A DNA stretch of 64,000 nt. It comes from Dactylorhiza incarnata (lineage: Eukaryota; Streptophyta; Magnoliopsida; Asparagales; Orchidaceae). The stretch spans positions 13,434,001 to 13,498,000 of the forward strand of contig JAWHQI010000019.1 in NCBI GenBank assembly GCA_033032865.1, read 5' to 3'. Shown piece after piece: positions 11,138 to 23,000 of this stretch. How positions within the stretch are numbered: the stretch's first letter is position 1; the number at the start of each line of letters is the position of its first letter. A program made the position numbers and the translations under genes. The notes under the pieces were generated by a model. The model searched no databases. It worked only from the letters and a program-made list of their open reading frames with translations, and was not told the DNA's origin.

Positions 11138-11540
11138 TGATACCACTAGGGATTTCGAAGCGCACTTCCGGTCTCGAAGGAGGCCGGACGGTAGCAAGAG
11201 AGGAAGGGAGATGAGGAGTTTGAGAGAGGAGACTAGGGTTTGAGAGAGAAGGAAGAGGGATCAACCCACAATCAAATTACTTGATCAAAAGATCGTTCTT
11301 ACAACATACATGACCCCCTTATATAGAAGGAAGGCCCCACCACATAACAAAATAAACCCAAGCTGAAAATAGACCAAACAACATAAGCGATACACTAAAA
11401 AGAACTGGCCGGCCTATGCCATAGCCGGACCGGACTCGGGCCGTTCGGTTGGCGCCTCCGGTTCGCTTCCCGCCACGTGTGCGCGCGCCCTCCTCGAGTA
11501 GACTTGCCACGGCGGCTCCTCTGGTTGCAAGTCGGTAACA
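11138..11540 (-). repeat. 5' LTR of chromovirus
   Basis: This is the second 403-bp LTR, with 10 substitutions relative to the copy at 6108-6510. In element orientation it ends TGGTATCA. Those 8 bases match the initiator-Met tRNA primer site, but the following bases (TTTGGTCC) do not, so the primer site overlaps the LTR end or is degenerate. Confidence 0.93.
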
Positions 11541-11545
11541 ATATA

Positions 11546-11700
11546 ACTACGATAGACTAATGAAGAAGCCACAAGACCACTAGAGAGTTGTCAACATCCC
11601 ACTTCTGCCACGAGATATTAGTATTGAGAGGTTGAACAATGGTCCCATCAATGTACTCATACAATTGATGAATTAAAATCAGTGTTGTGGATATCATCTC
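11546..11700 (-). pseudogene. Decayed copia gag N-terminal piece
   Basis: Minus-strand translation gives HQLYEYIDGT, then QPLN, then WQKWDVDNSLVVLWLLH. This is the LYGYIDGT..W..D..L..WL block of copia gag. It is the continuation of the remnant at 5216-6107 across the chromovirus. Confidence 0.7.
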
Positions 11701-11918
11701 ACATGGCCGACATAAAGGTTTTATGGATAAAACAACACATTTTTGATATTTTTTGCAAAATATCTATTTGCAAAATATATTTTTGGAATATATCGGCCGA
11801 TATATAGGTTATCAACTGATATATCCGCCAATATATTGAGTGATATATCTCTGATATATGGAGCGATACAATATATCATTGTTTTTTTAAATTTATTTTA
11901 TAAAGCTATATAGTTTAA
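11701..11918. repeat. Clustered GATATAT-type short repeats
   Basis: ATATATCGGCCGATATAT and related GATATATC motifs recur several times at 11790-11880. I see no gene. Confidence 0.5.
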
Positions 11919-12644
11919 GGCTCTGCTCGGCTCTGCAGAAGCGCTGAGAGAAGTGTGAAGTGGTGGTGAGAAAATTAGTTGTTTTGTGCAGTTGTTCGGA
12001 ATAGAGAAACATGTTTACCTATTTGACAAAACTGTTGTGTGGTGATCTTGTATTAAAATAAAAATATTTTAAAATACCAATCCATGATTCTATTCAAACA
12101 AAATCCTAATTAAAAAAATAATCCAAACCTAAAAACTTCCTGATTCATATACGACCAAAATTGCATGAAAAACCCCTAAAAACATCCCTAACTATGGGAT
12201 ATTATGATTACCGGAGAGGAGGAATTGTTACTACTGTTCATGCCTCTCTGCACTAGAAAAATCGATCTGCGGGAGGTCCTGCCAGTGTCTGCTGCTGCCG
12301 GTGAGGGCTGCCCTGTTTGAAATAGTTATCGCGCCAGAAGCGTCCAAAGTGGTCAGAGCAACCACCGAGGTCAATGCCACAAAGGTAGTTGGAGCTTGCT
12401 ATGCTTTTCAAAGGTGATGATGATCCATACACGGAGGTTCAAAGTGATCAGAGCTCGCTTTGTAATAGAATCACGATCAACTGTTAGATTCAAATCGTGG
12501 AAGGCGGAGCGCGACCTACATATCACAATATTCAGCGTTATTTGAGTGGCAACTGTGGCTACCGTTTCTTGCTGAAAACTCATATGATGTGGCAGTGTTA
12601 AAAATAATGGTGTTTTGTTGCAGGCAGCGCTATCAAACAAAGTC
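11919..12644. mobile_element. MITE-like element, 726 bp, TSD TAA
   Basis: The left end GGCTCTGCTCGGC and the reverse complement of the right end (GACTTTGTTTGAT) match at every position except C/T and G/A transitions. Both flanks are TAA (11916-11918, 12645-12647), the classical PIF/Harbinger target. It contains no coding capacity. The termini resemble those of 26274-26941. Confidence 0.65.
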
Positions 12645-13874
12645 TAATAGACAACAAAACAAAATTGTTTTGTTATTTGAGTTGTTTTGTGCTCTAGCTC
12701 TCGACTATCTTCTGACTTTCTTCCCTGCGCCCGTCCGTTATTGAATTTGATTATGCTTGTTATTTGGATTTTGGATTGAAGGTTTCTTATCCTCCATCGT
12801 CATCGACGACTTCTTATCTTCCTCTAGCTTTCTTCACAGCGTTGTATCATATTATTACTTGTACAACATAAAATGTTTATACTAGTTTGGTAGATTTAAA
12901 AGTTCAATAAATATTAAATTGTTAATATAATAATATATATATATATAAATTATTATTATATTTATTTATTATTATGTATATAAATAATTAAATAATCTCC
13001 GATATATTCCCTGACATTTAAAACATACATAAAAAACTAAACCGACGTGTCCCCAACATTCGGCAACTACAACCTTGATGCGGATGACATGTTGTGCCTC
13101 CCGAGACTATTCAAGATAATTAGTAACATCCAAAGGCACGATGGTAACCATAAAGGAGCCGGAGGAGCCATGAGATCGCAGATGATCATTACCTGGAGGT
13201 CTCATAATATGAGAGGAAGTTTTAACACTCGAACAAAAGGAGCTTGTCGTGAAAACATATGAGATGAAAACCAAATCTCAAGAGGGACAACCAAACAAAC
13301 GAGCTTTGCGAGTTCAAGAAAGGGCTCTGGTGAGAGTGGAGGAACTTGTGAGAAGTGAGCTCAAGGGAAGGAGCACGTGGGAAGGGTGAACTTGGGAAGA
13401 GTGAGCGTGGGAAGAGTGGGCTCGGTGAAGGAAGCTCACTGGAGGGGCACCTCGTTTTAAGGGAAGCTCGCAGGAGGTGAGCTCGCTGGAAGGTGATACC
13501 CGGAGCTGCGGGCTCGCTGAGACCTGGATGTGGGGACGTCAACGCCCAGACCTGTCACCGAGATCGGGAGAAGATGCTTACGCATGTTCGAAATGATTAC
13601 TTCGTTCTGTTCCGATTAGAAGAAGATGCGCACTCGTCTTTGGGGAATGCATAATTGGGTGCAAGGGTGTGCGAATCATGATACAACAGGGTCGACTCTT
13701 TCTCGAGATCAAGCCAGTAGGGCACTAGCAGGCGCAAGGCTACGAACAACAGGCGAAAGATAAAAATGCGAGTTAAAGACCGCAACGTGAGACACAAAAA
13801 TACAAAAAATTGACCTCGTTCTGATATCAAGTTGAGAGTTTGAAAGTATGTATTTCTCCAAAAATCTATTTAAA
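12645..13874. other. Intergenic, no gene seen
   Basis: An AT-rich part (12900-13000) is followed by purine-rich DNA with loose GGGAAGAGTGAGC/GAAGCTCGC repeats at 13320-13500. The open frames at 13222-13542 and 13597-13830 have low-complexity or unrecognised translations. I see no gene that I can support. Confidence 0.5.
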
Positions 13875-13879
13875 CATTA

Positions 13880-14070
13880 TGTTAGAAAAGTCCATGTAAA
13901 GTCCTTGAAGGCCCATATATGAACTCATTTGGTTTCTTATTCTTCTCTCTTTACTTTAGTCCCACATTGTGTATAAGAGACTCCTCTCTTTTTCTCCCTC
14001 CTATATATATGTATTCATACATTGTATTTGATACTTGAGAAAATATATACGAGGTTCGCTCTTTTCTACA
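13880..14070 (+). repeat. 5' LTR, copia element 1
   Basis: This 191-bp LTR begins TGTTAGAAAAG and ends CTTTTCTACA. A TATATATATG TATA-like region lies at about 14003-14012. Confidence 0.93.
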
Positions 14071-14081
14071 TGGTATCAGAG
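14071..14081 (+). other. Primer binding site (initiator-Met tRNA)
   Basis: TGGTATCAGAG abuts the 5' LTR end and matches the complement of the plant initiator methionine tRNA 3' end. Confidence 0.85.
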
Positions 14082-14683
14082 ACAAAGGTCTAAACCTGCG
14101 GTCTCCTTTTTTTCTAACCGCACCTCTCCTGCGGTTTCTGCTCTCTTCAAGCCCCTCGCCTCCTGCGGTTTCCAATTTTTTTGACCGTAGCCCCCCTTCG
14201 TGCTCCCTGTTCTTCTCTTCGTCCCGCTTCGCCTTCTTACCAGCTCTCTTATATAACCTTCTCCCTTCTGACAAGTGGGCCCCGCTCCTCCTGATCGCTC
14301 AGCTCCTGTGCGGTCTCATTCTCACTGTTCGCTTCTTCTCGCCGCTGTCTTCTTCTGCTCGCGCCGCGCTGCTCGTGCAATCTCCCAGCAGCCTCCTCTT
14401 CCGCTCCTCCTGATCGCTCCGCTCCCGTGCGGTCTCGTTCTCGCTTTTTGTTCCTTCTCACCGTTGTCTCCCTCTGCTCGTGCCGAGCTACTCGCGCGAT
14501 CTCCTAGCGGCCTCCTACCCAGCGGCCTTCTCTATCTCGCAGCTTCCCGCGGTCTCTGCCCCTTCTGGCCTTCTCGCTGCAATCCCAGCTCGCGCCTCTC
14601 AGCGGTCTCCCTGCTCGCGCAGTCCCTGTTCGATGTCCCTGCTCGCTGCGATCTCTAGTAGCCTCTCTCACCGCTGTGATTCC

Positions 14684-17600
14684 ATGGGATCTTCGATGGA
14701 ATCCTCAGAGCTGCCTGCATCTTCTCCTACAGTCCGCATGACTCCTGCTCCGGTGGTGCGTGATGAGTTGAGGATCACCACCATCTCCCTTGTTGGGAAG
14801 AACTTTGTCGAATGGGTGCATTCTGTCAGAAGGGTTCTTCAATCTAAGGGACTTCTGTATCATCTCACTAAGGATCTTCCTTCTGCACCTACAGATGACT
14901 GGCTACGGGATGATGACCGTGTTCAGACTTGACTTCTCAACTCCCTTGAAGGCGAACTCTATCGCATGACCATGTATCATGATATGGCCAAGGCAATGTG
15001 GGATGAGCTCCATTTTCTCTACTCCGGCAAGGACAGTCTTTAGCACCTATATGACATCATCACGGATCTTCAGACTCTTGACACCGGTGGTGCTGTCGAC
15101 TTGACCTCATTTGTTGCTCAGGCTAAGACACTGGCTGAAGCCTGGGTCCGCCATCACCCCGCTACTATGGATCTCGCTGCTCAACGTTCTCAAGGAAGCA
15201 GTTTGTATTGCCATGATGATGGCTTGTGTCTCGCCTCATCTTCAGAGCTTTCGAGCTCAAATACTCTCGTCTGCTACTATTCCCTCACTCTCTGATGTGT
15301 GCTCCATGCTACTAAAGGTATCACCACCTCCTGATACTACGGGACCTCCCTCACCGGCCCTCCTTCAACAATCGTCTGCGCCATTACTATCTCTCCCTCC
15401 TCCTGCTCGTGGAGGACGTTCAGGGCCTCGCGGAAGGGGCCGTGGTGGCCGGCCACGTCCTAAGTGTTCCTTCTGTGGTTGGGATGAACACCTTGAGACG
15501 ACTTGCTACCGCAAACATGGTTTGCCTCCCCGTCCGATTGCTTCTGTTGTTGCCGACAGTCCTTCTGCCACTCGTGCTGATCTTGAAGAAGTCCGTCTCC
15601 AGCTCCAGCAATTCAACGCATGCTCAGCCGCCCACTGCCTCTGTTGCCTCCGCTGCCTCCATCTCCAATGAACGTATCACTTATCTCTCCACTAGTCCAT
15701 GCTGGATAGTGGATTCAGGTGCTACTCACCATATCACCTCGCTCAAACCACATCAATACTTGGATTCTCCACATCCTACGTGTATCACCGTGGCCAATGA
15801 CGACACCGTTCCTGTCTCCGGCTCTGTTGATATCCTCCTCAATTCCTCTCTCCCTCTCCACTCGGCTCTTCATGTCCCGGGCTCCCCGTTTAATTTACTT
15901 TCCGTCAGTCGCCTCACTGCCGATTTAGATTACTTAACATTCACCTCTTCTTCTTTTTTGTTGCAGGATCGACGGACGCAGAGTATCATTGGTAAGGGAC
16001 GACTGCAAAACGAGCTCTACCTTCTTGATGTTTCTCCTACCATCCTCTCCTCAGTCTCCTTCGTTGAGTGGCATCAGCGTCTTGGGCATGCGCCGCTTCC
16101 TATCCTTCAGAAGACTCTTCCAGATATCTCACTTCCTCCTTTTAAGTGTGATTCCTGTATTTTGAGGGAAACAACATCGTTCCTCTTTTTCTTCTCATTG
16201 TATTCGGAGCTCTGCTCCTTTTGTTTTAGTTAATTCCGATGTTTGGGGCTCAGACAAAATTACTAGTATATCTGGTTATCGCTATTTTATCACCTTTATA
16301 GATGATTATTCTCGCACAAAATGGTTGTATCTACTTCGTGATCGATCCGAGATTCACCGTGTATTTCGGGCTTTCGTTCTTGAGATTCGCACGCAGTTTT
16401 CTGAAAACATAAAAACTCTCAGGACAGATAATGCTCGAGACTACACTAGCCATGAGTTTGCTAATCTCTGCTCTGAATTTGGGATCATTCACTAGACGTC
16501 GTGTGCCTATATCCCCCAACAAAACGGCGTTGCTGAACGTAAAAATAGGCATCTGCTCGATGTTGCTCGATCTCTCATGATTCACAATGCTACTCCATTC
16601 AGCCTTCTTTTCCCCTCCACTCCGGCATTCTCTTTCACACCTCGCATCTTTGGTTGTACCTGCTACGTTCACCTACTGGGTCCGTCCACGGACAAGTTGG
16701 CTCCCAGGGCGGCCAAACACATGTTTGATGTTACCTTTCGGGAGGACCATCCTTTCTTCTCCGGCCCATCACCACCTCTTCCACCACAATCCTTTCCTCG
16801 ACCAGTCATTCCAGTTATCACTCCTCTACCAATACTCCCTCCTGACTCGGCTTCTGCTCTCCATAAGCCACCTCTTATCTGTGTCTACACCCGTCGCCCT
16901 CCTCACTTCGTTTCCCCAATGCAGTCAGCTTCGACCTCTGACACTCTGCGCTTTTGCTGATCCGACACCAGCCTCCACCGCTCATCCCTTGGCGAACTAT
17001 GTATCCTTACATCGCCTCTCCCCATAGCTCCAAACATTTGTTACTTCATTATCCTCCATTTCTATACCTAACTCTGTGCAGGAGGCTCTCCAACATCCAG
17101 GATGACGAGCAGCCATGGAAGAAGAAATGTCAGCTTTATGGGCTAATCAGACATGGGACCTGGTACCTCTCCCCCCAACCCAGACTCCTGTTGAGTGTAA
17201 ATGGGTCTTTGTCATCAAGCATGCTCCTGATGGGACAATTGACTGTCTGAAAGCCCGTCTGGTGGCTCGTGGTTTTATTCAGCAACAAGGTCTCGATTAT
17301 GGGGAAACATTTTCTCCAGTGGCCAAGCTCAACACGGTTCGTGTCCTCCTCTCCGTAGCTGTACATCACAAATGACCCTTATATCAACTGGATATCAAGA
17401 ATACTTTTCTAAATGGTGATCTACAAGAAATGGTCTACATGCAACAACCTCCCGGGTTTGAGACCACGACGGAGTCCCGAGTGTGTCACCTTAAGAAGTC
17501 AATTTGTGGTCTCAAAAAATCCCTTCGGGCATGGTTTGACAAGTTCAGTAAGGCTGTTCGGGAAGTTGGCTTTACTCGGAGCTCGGCAGACTTCTCTCTG

Positions 17601-18560
17601 TTCACTCGGCATTGAACTACAGGAACGGTTCTTCTGTTAGTATATGTTGATGACATCATAATCACTGGAGATGATTCAAAGGGAATACAAGCGGTCAAAC
17701 AACACCTCAGCTCCGTATTTCAAACAAAAGATCCGGGGAACCCTCGGTACTTCCTTGGTTTTGAGATCGCGTGACGTCCTGATGGACTTATCCTCTATCA
17801 ACGGAAGTATTGTCTTGATCTGCTTCAGGATGCTGGCTACTCGGGATGCAAGCCGATCAACACTCCTATGAATGTCAATCACAAGTTGTGTGTGCATACC
17901 TCTGATGCTGATCTTCCTCTTCAAAATCCAGAATACTATCGACTACGTGTTGGAAAAATAATTTACCTAACAGTCACGAGACCAGATATATCCTTTGTTG
18001 TTGAGGTTGTCAGCCGGTTTATGCATTCCCCTCGAATGTCTTATCTTCAGGCCGTCGAACGCATCCTAAGATATCTAAAAACAGCCCCTGGTCAAGGGCT
18101 GATGTACAAAACCTCATCTTCTATTTCAACTTTGGTTGCGTATTCTGATGCAGATTATGCTGGTTCCTTGGATGATTGGCGCTCTACCAGTGGATTTTGT
18201 ACCTACTTTGGAGGTCATCTTGTTACCTGGCGTAGTAAGAAACAAGTTGTGGTTGCTGGATCTTCAGTTGAAGTGAAGTATCGTTCGATGACATCAGTTG
18301 TCTCTGAGCTCACATGGCTTGAAAGTCTCCTTGTCGATCTAGGAATAAAACTTCCCACACCAGCTATCTTACTATGTGACAGTCAAGCCGCTATACACAT
18401 AGCCAAGAACCCGGTTTTCCACGAAAAAACGAAACACATTGAAGTGGACTGTCACTTCATCCGGGAGAAAGTTCAAATGAAGAAGCTAGAATTAAGGCAT
18501 GTTCCGGGCACTGACTAAGTTGCTGATATTCTCACCAAAGCCCTATCAAGTACCCTATTT
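14684..18560 (+). pseudogene. Copia gag-pol of element 1, multiple stops
   Basis: The probable gag start is the ATG at 14684 (MGSSMESSELP). Domains in order: gag; zinc knuckle CSFCGWDEHLETTC near 15460 after an RG-rich segment; protease WIVDSGATHHIT near 15705; integrase (NSDVWG, RTDNARDY, NGVAERKNR, 16230-16550); a deletion; RT ([23 protein letters not shown], 17200-17660); and RNase H (YSDADYAGS, LCDSQAAIHIAKNP, 18140-18420). Internal stops include TGA 14930-14932, TAG 15041-15043, TAG 16493-16495, TGA near 17373, TGA near 17615 and 17773, and TAA near 18516. Nearly all fit C-to-T change at Q or R codons. Confidence 0.9.
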
Positions 18561-18618
18561 TATCAATGCCTGTCCAAGCTGGGTGCTTACGACTTGCACG
18601 CTCCAGCCTGTGGGGGAG

Positions 18619-18807
18619 TGTTAGAAAAGTCCATGTAAAGTCCTTGTAAAGGCCCATTTGGTTTCTTATTCTTCTCTTTTTACTTTAGTCTCACATTGTG
18701 TATAAGGAACTCCTCTCTCTTTCTCCCTCCTATATATATATATATATGTATTCATACATTGTATTTAATACTTGAGAAAATATATACAAGGTTCGCTCTT
18801 TTCTACA
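18619..18807 (+). repeat. 3' LTR, copia element 1
   Basis: This 189-bp LTR is preceded by the polypurine tract. It differs from the 5' copy by an 11-bp-scale indel near base 30, a longer TA run and about eight substitutions. Confidence 0.93.
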
Positions 18808-18812
18808 CATTA

Positions 18813-19358
18813 TATTACATCTTTATTTATACACTAGAGGTGTAGGACTAAAGAAAAGATGGAAAAATAATAAAGGTGATTAACCTTCTTATGTGCCTTT
18901 ACATTGGGCTTTATATACAACTATATCACTTATTGGAAGATTTATGCATCCCATTTATGACAATTTAAATTCTTATTTCTTCAGCTTCTTGACCAAGATA
19001 AGCGTATGCCTCATTTGTTTTTATTCCAGCTTCAATCTAGACTTTAAAACACTTTCCTTATCATTTATAGCAGCTCTTTGCGACTAAAGATAATGTTGGT
19101 CATTTGCAAAAGATTGATTATGTTTCTAAATAACTAACCAACAGTCGGTTTTTTTCTTCACTATCGGCATGGAAGACTATAAGATCCGGACATATAATTC
19201 TAGTATCAATCAGGCAAAATTTCACATTAAATTCTGTGGAACCATGTACGCTCTTTAATATAACTTCGGGAAATACACTCTTAATTTTAGAATCTCTGTA
19301 TCATGCTACATTGAAATCAAAATATTTTTTTATAATCTATGCTTCTTCTTCACTTTGA
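18813..19358. other. Intergenic, AT-rich
   Basis: I see no gene. This is the target DNA between two copia insertions. Confidence 0.6.
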
Positions 19359-19363
19359 ACAAT

Positions 19364-19481
19364 TGTTAGGTTTATGATTTTATTTTTATCTTTTATCTTT
19401 TTTACCCATGTACTCTCCCCTCTTATATAAAGGGGACCCCTCATTATTCTAAGTATGATGTTACGTTGCCCTAAGCCAACA
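19364..19481 (+). repeat. 5' LTR, copia element 2
   Basis: This 118-bp LTR begins TGTTAGGTTTATG and ends CTAAGCCAACA. It contains CTTATATAAAGG, a good TATA box, at about 19429-19440. Confidence 0.95.
19428..19440 (+). promoter_or_regulatory. LTR TATA box
   Basis: CTTATATAAAGGG inside the 118-bp LTR is the best core-promoter candidate for the element transcript. The 3' LTR carries the same box. Confidence 0.6.
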
Positions 19482-19493
19482 TGGTATCAGAGG
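19482..19493 (+). other. Primer binding site (initiator-Met tRNA)
   Basis: TGGTATCAGAGG follows the LTR directly. It matches the initiator-Met primer site for 11 bases. Confidence 0.88.
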
Positions 19494-19555
19494 CGTGAGA
19501 AAACCCTCGTCCCGCCGCTCCTTCGTGCGTCTTCCCCGTTCTCCTTCACCGGCCG

Positions 19556-19557
<2 letters not shown>

Positions 19558-19634
<77 letters not shown>
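19558..19634 (+). repeat. (CT)n microsatellite, about 38 units, in the element leader
   Basis: An uninterrupted CT run lies in the 580-base leader between the primer site and the gag start codon. It is likely transcribed as part of genomic RNA. Confidence 0.95.
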
Positions 19635-19638
<4 letters not shown>

Positions 19639-20061
19639 CTCTCTCCTTTCCTTCCCGCCGATTTGACGCAGAGCCGCCGATCGGTCCGTCCGTGCCGATC
19701 GGGCTCGGTGGATGGCCGCCGCTCCGTTCACCGTTCGGTCGGCCTAATTTCTTCCAATAAAGTTTCGCTTTTTCCTCCTCTATCTACTACTATGAGGATC
19801 GCTTCATCCCTTTGCTAGTTTTTCCTAGATCGTGGATCTTGTGTTTCTCCTACTTTTTTGTTCTTCTCCCGGAAATGCATCTTCCTCCGTTTTTATGCAT
19901 TTTCTGACCTCCATCATGAAGACTTTATTGTTCTAGGGCAGTTGGCCGTCCTATTGGTGGTGTCCATTTTTTTTCCCTTCCGGCGACTTTCCGGCGTTTT
20001 TCCGGTGGCAGTTTTTTGGTCAGATTTTTCGCATCTGATTCTTGTTCTCAGTTTTGTTAAC

Positions 20062-23000
20062 ATGTCGGAGGTGGTAACTTCTAGTGATGGCTCGCAACCT
20101 GCTGGATCTACCCGGGTTGGTCATGATCATCTGACCTCACAAATTACCTCTATCCGCCTTGATGCTACCAATTATCTACCATGGTCTCGATCTATCGCCT
20201 TGGCTCTTAAGAGTCGCCGGTTGTATGGCTATGTCACTGGGGACATTACGGCACCAGAAGAGTCTGACTCCACCTGGGCAAAATGGGAATCAGAAAATTC
20301 CTTGGTTATGCCATGGTTGATCAACTCCATGCAAGAGTCTATTGCGCGGAATTATCTCTTTTTAGATTCTGCTGCTGACATTTGGAAGCGGGCTGAATCC
20401 ACATATTCTCAGAAAGGGAACACAGCTCAGATATTTCAGCTTCGCCGGAAGATTTTTCTCCTTCGACAGGGTGATCGACCTCCATCAGCCTATTTTTTGG
20501 AGTTTACCCAATTATATCAGGAGTATGATCATTTTGTGTCCCTTGAACTTGTCTGTTCTGCTGATGCCCTCCTTGTGCGCGCTCATGAAGATCGGAACCG
20601 GGTGTTCGAGTTTCTCCATGGTTTACACCGAGAGTTTGATCAGATCATTGTTCAGATCCTTGGCCGCTCCCCGGTCCCGTCATTGGCTGAGACCTATAGC
20701 ATTGTTCAGCAGGAATATGATCGTCGTCAGTCTTGGAGCTCAGAGGTCATTTCCAGTGGTTCAGCCCTTCTCACTTCTCATTCAGGCATCACCAATTCTC
20801 GGGATTTTAAGCCAAAGTCCACTGACAAAGACCATCTGATGTGTGACTACTGTGGTCGGAATCGACATACTCGTGACACTTGCTTCAAATTGCACGGGTT
20901 TCCTCAATCACGAGGTGGTCCTACTCCTCGGGGTGGCCGTGGCGGCGGACGTGGTCGTGGCCGATCCAACTTCATTTCCCCCCGCTCTGCACACCTGACT
21001 GAGGTTCTTGATGACAGTACATCTGGTGTCCACAGCTCTGAGATCACTTCGTTACCCGGGTCCTTTTCTACAGATGAGATGGTGCTTCTCCGCCGCATGA
21101 TGCAGGGCCTTTCTACTGAGCCTCATCCTACTCCATCATCATCCTTTGCTCATTCAGGGAGTCCAAGTGCCCACTCTGCCACTGTACCGCCTGCCACACA
21201 TTGGATCATTGACTCTGGTGCTACTAACCATATGACCGGATCTTCGTCAGGTTTTGTTTCCTATTCCCCTTTGTCTGGCCGAGACAAGGTGAGCATTGCT
21301 GATGGGACCCTCTCTCCAATTGCTGGAATGGGATCCATCCATTGCTCTGCCCTTACCTTGACTTCAGCTCTGCACGTTCCTTCTTTCACTCGTAACCTTT
21401 TATCTGTTAGTCATATTACCAACTCTATGAATTGTTCCGTCACTTTTTTTCCCTCTTCCTGTGTCTTTCAGGACCTGAAGACGAAGGCGGTGATTGGCTC
21501 TGGTAGTATGCGAGATGGTCTGTACGTGTTTGACTCCGCTGTTCACCAGGCTCTTCATGCCCATCGGCTCCCGCTGCTGTCTACTTGGCATCGTCGCTTA
21601 GGCCACCCATCTACTACTACTATACAATCCTTATTTCCTGCTTTTTCTCCTTCAGTGTTTAAGACATTTACATGTGATATTTGTGAACTTGCTAAACATA
21701 AGCGTGTTTCTTTTAATCATCTCTCTACGCCTTGCTCTGTACCTTTGCATACTATTCATAGTGATGTATGGGGCCCTTGCCCAGTAGCCTCTATCTCTGG
21801 TTGTTCTTGGTTTGTAACTTTTATTGATTGTTACTCTCGCACTACTTGGGTATATCTAATGCGGAATAAGAATGAAGTGTTTCCTCTTTTCCAACAATTT
21901 CATAAAATGATCTCTACTCAATTTGGTGCCACTATTAAAATTCTCCGCAGTGATAATGGTCGTGAATACATAGATTCCAATTTTGAACGTTATTTGAGTG
22001 ATCTCGGGATTATTCATCAAACTAGTTGCGTCCATTCTCCTGCTCAAAATGGCGTTGCTGAACGTAAGAATCGTCATCTTCTCGAGGTGACACGATGCTT
22101 GTTATTTACCATGTCCCTTCCAAAATACTATTGGGGGGACGCTCTTCTCACTGCTGCATATCTCATTAATCGTATGCCTTCTCGTCTCCTGGACAATCGT
22201 ACACCTCTACACAAACTGGGAATACCTCCTACTACCCTTCTACCACGTGTGTTTGGCTGCGTATGCTTTGTTCACATTCATCACATTGCTCGCACAAAAC
22301 TTGATCCTCGTGCTCTCCGTTGCGTATTCATTGGCTATTCTCCAACACAAAAAGGGTATAAGTGTTATCATCCTCCTAGCAAGAAAGTTATTGTTTCTAT
22401 GGATGTCACTTTTCATGAGACCACCTCATATTATGAGTCCTCACTTCAGGGGGAGCTCTCACACTTGGAAGTGAGCACTCCTCTCCTCCCTTTACCTATT
22501 CCACCTTCGTACAATGTTCCTCCTTCACCACCTACTCATATTCCCAAAGAGCCAAATGTGGATATTCCAAAAGAGAAGGAGCAGGAGCTGCAAGTATATA
22601 CTAGAAGAAACAAAAGGCCAAACACTCAGCCTCTCTCCATAATATCAGAGCCAGTGCCGGATTCGTCCTCTGCGTCCCTGGAGTTACCTATTGCTCTACG
22701 TAAAGGTATTCGCTCATCCACTAAACACCCTCTATCCAATTATGTTTCATATGACTCTTTAACTTCTTCATATAAGGCTTTTGTTACTTCCCTATCCTCT
22801 GCGTCGATTCCGGGTACGTGGCAGGAGGCAGTTGGACACCCAAAATGGGCAAAGGCAATGATGGAGGAAATGCACGCCCTTGAGAAGAATCATACGTGGG
22901 ACCTTGTGGATCTTCCTCCTGGAAAGAAGATCGTCGGTTGCCGATGGATCTTTACCGTGAAACAAAACTCCGATGGTATTGTTGAAAGGTTCAAGGCTCG

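Larger units (their letters stand above)
6108..11540 (-). mobile_element. Ty3/gypsy chromovirus, complete with both LTRs, defective
   Basis: This is a 5,433-bp LTR retrotransposon in minus orientation. It is bounded by two 403-bp LTRs (TG..CA) and a perfect 5-bp duplication ATATA (6103-6107 and 11541-11545). The pol order, read right to left, is gag, protease, RT, RNase H, integrase, chromodomain-like end, which is the gypsy order. The LTRs differ at 10 of 403 sites (about 2.5%, 9 of them transitions), so the insertion is moderately young. Several frameshifts make it non-autonomous. It interrupts an older copia gag. Confidence 0.93.
13880..18807 (+). mobile_element. Ty1/copia element 1, complete but decayed
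   Basis: This is a 4,928-bp element with LTRs at 13880-14070 and 18619-18807 and a perfect 5-bp duplication CATTA (13875-13879, 18808-18812). A primer site TGGTATCAGAG directly follows the 5' LTR, and a polypurine tract GTGGGGGAG directly precedes the 3' LTR. Protease, integrase, RT and RNase H occur in copia order. LTRs differ by about 4% plus small indels. Stops and deletions, including one in integrase after about 16580, make it inactive. Confidence 0.95.

Noticed and set aside
19858..20061. Upstream ATG at 19858 as the true start of the intact copia polyprotein
   Set aside because: The 68-residue extension is hydrophobic and unlike gag. Family-like gag begins at 20062. Not excluded experimentally.
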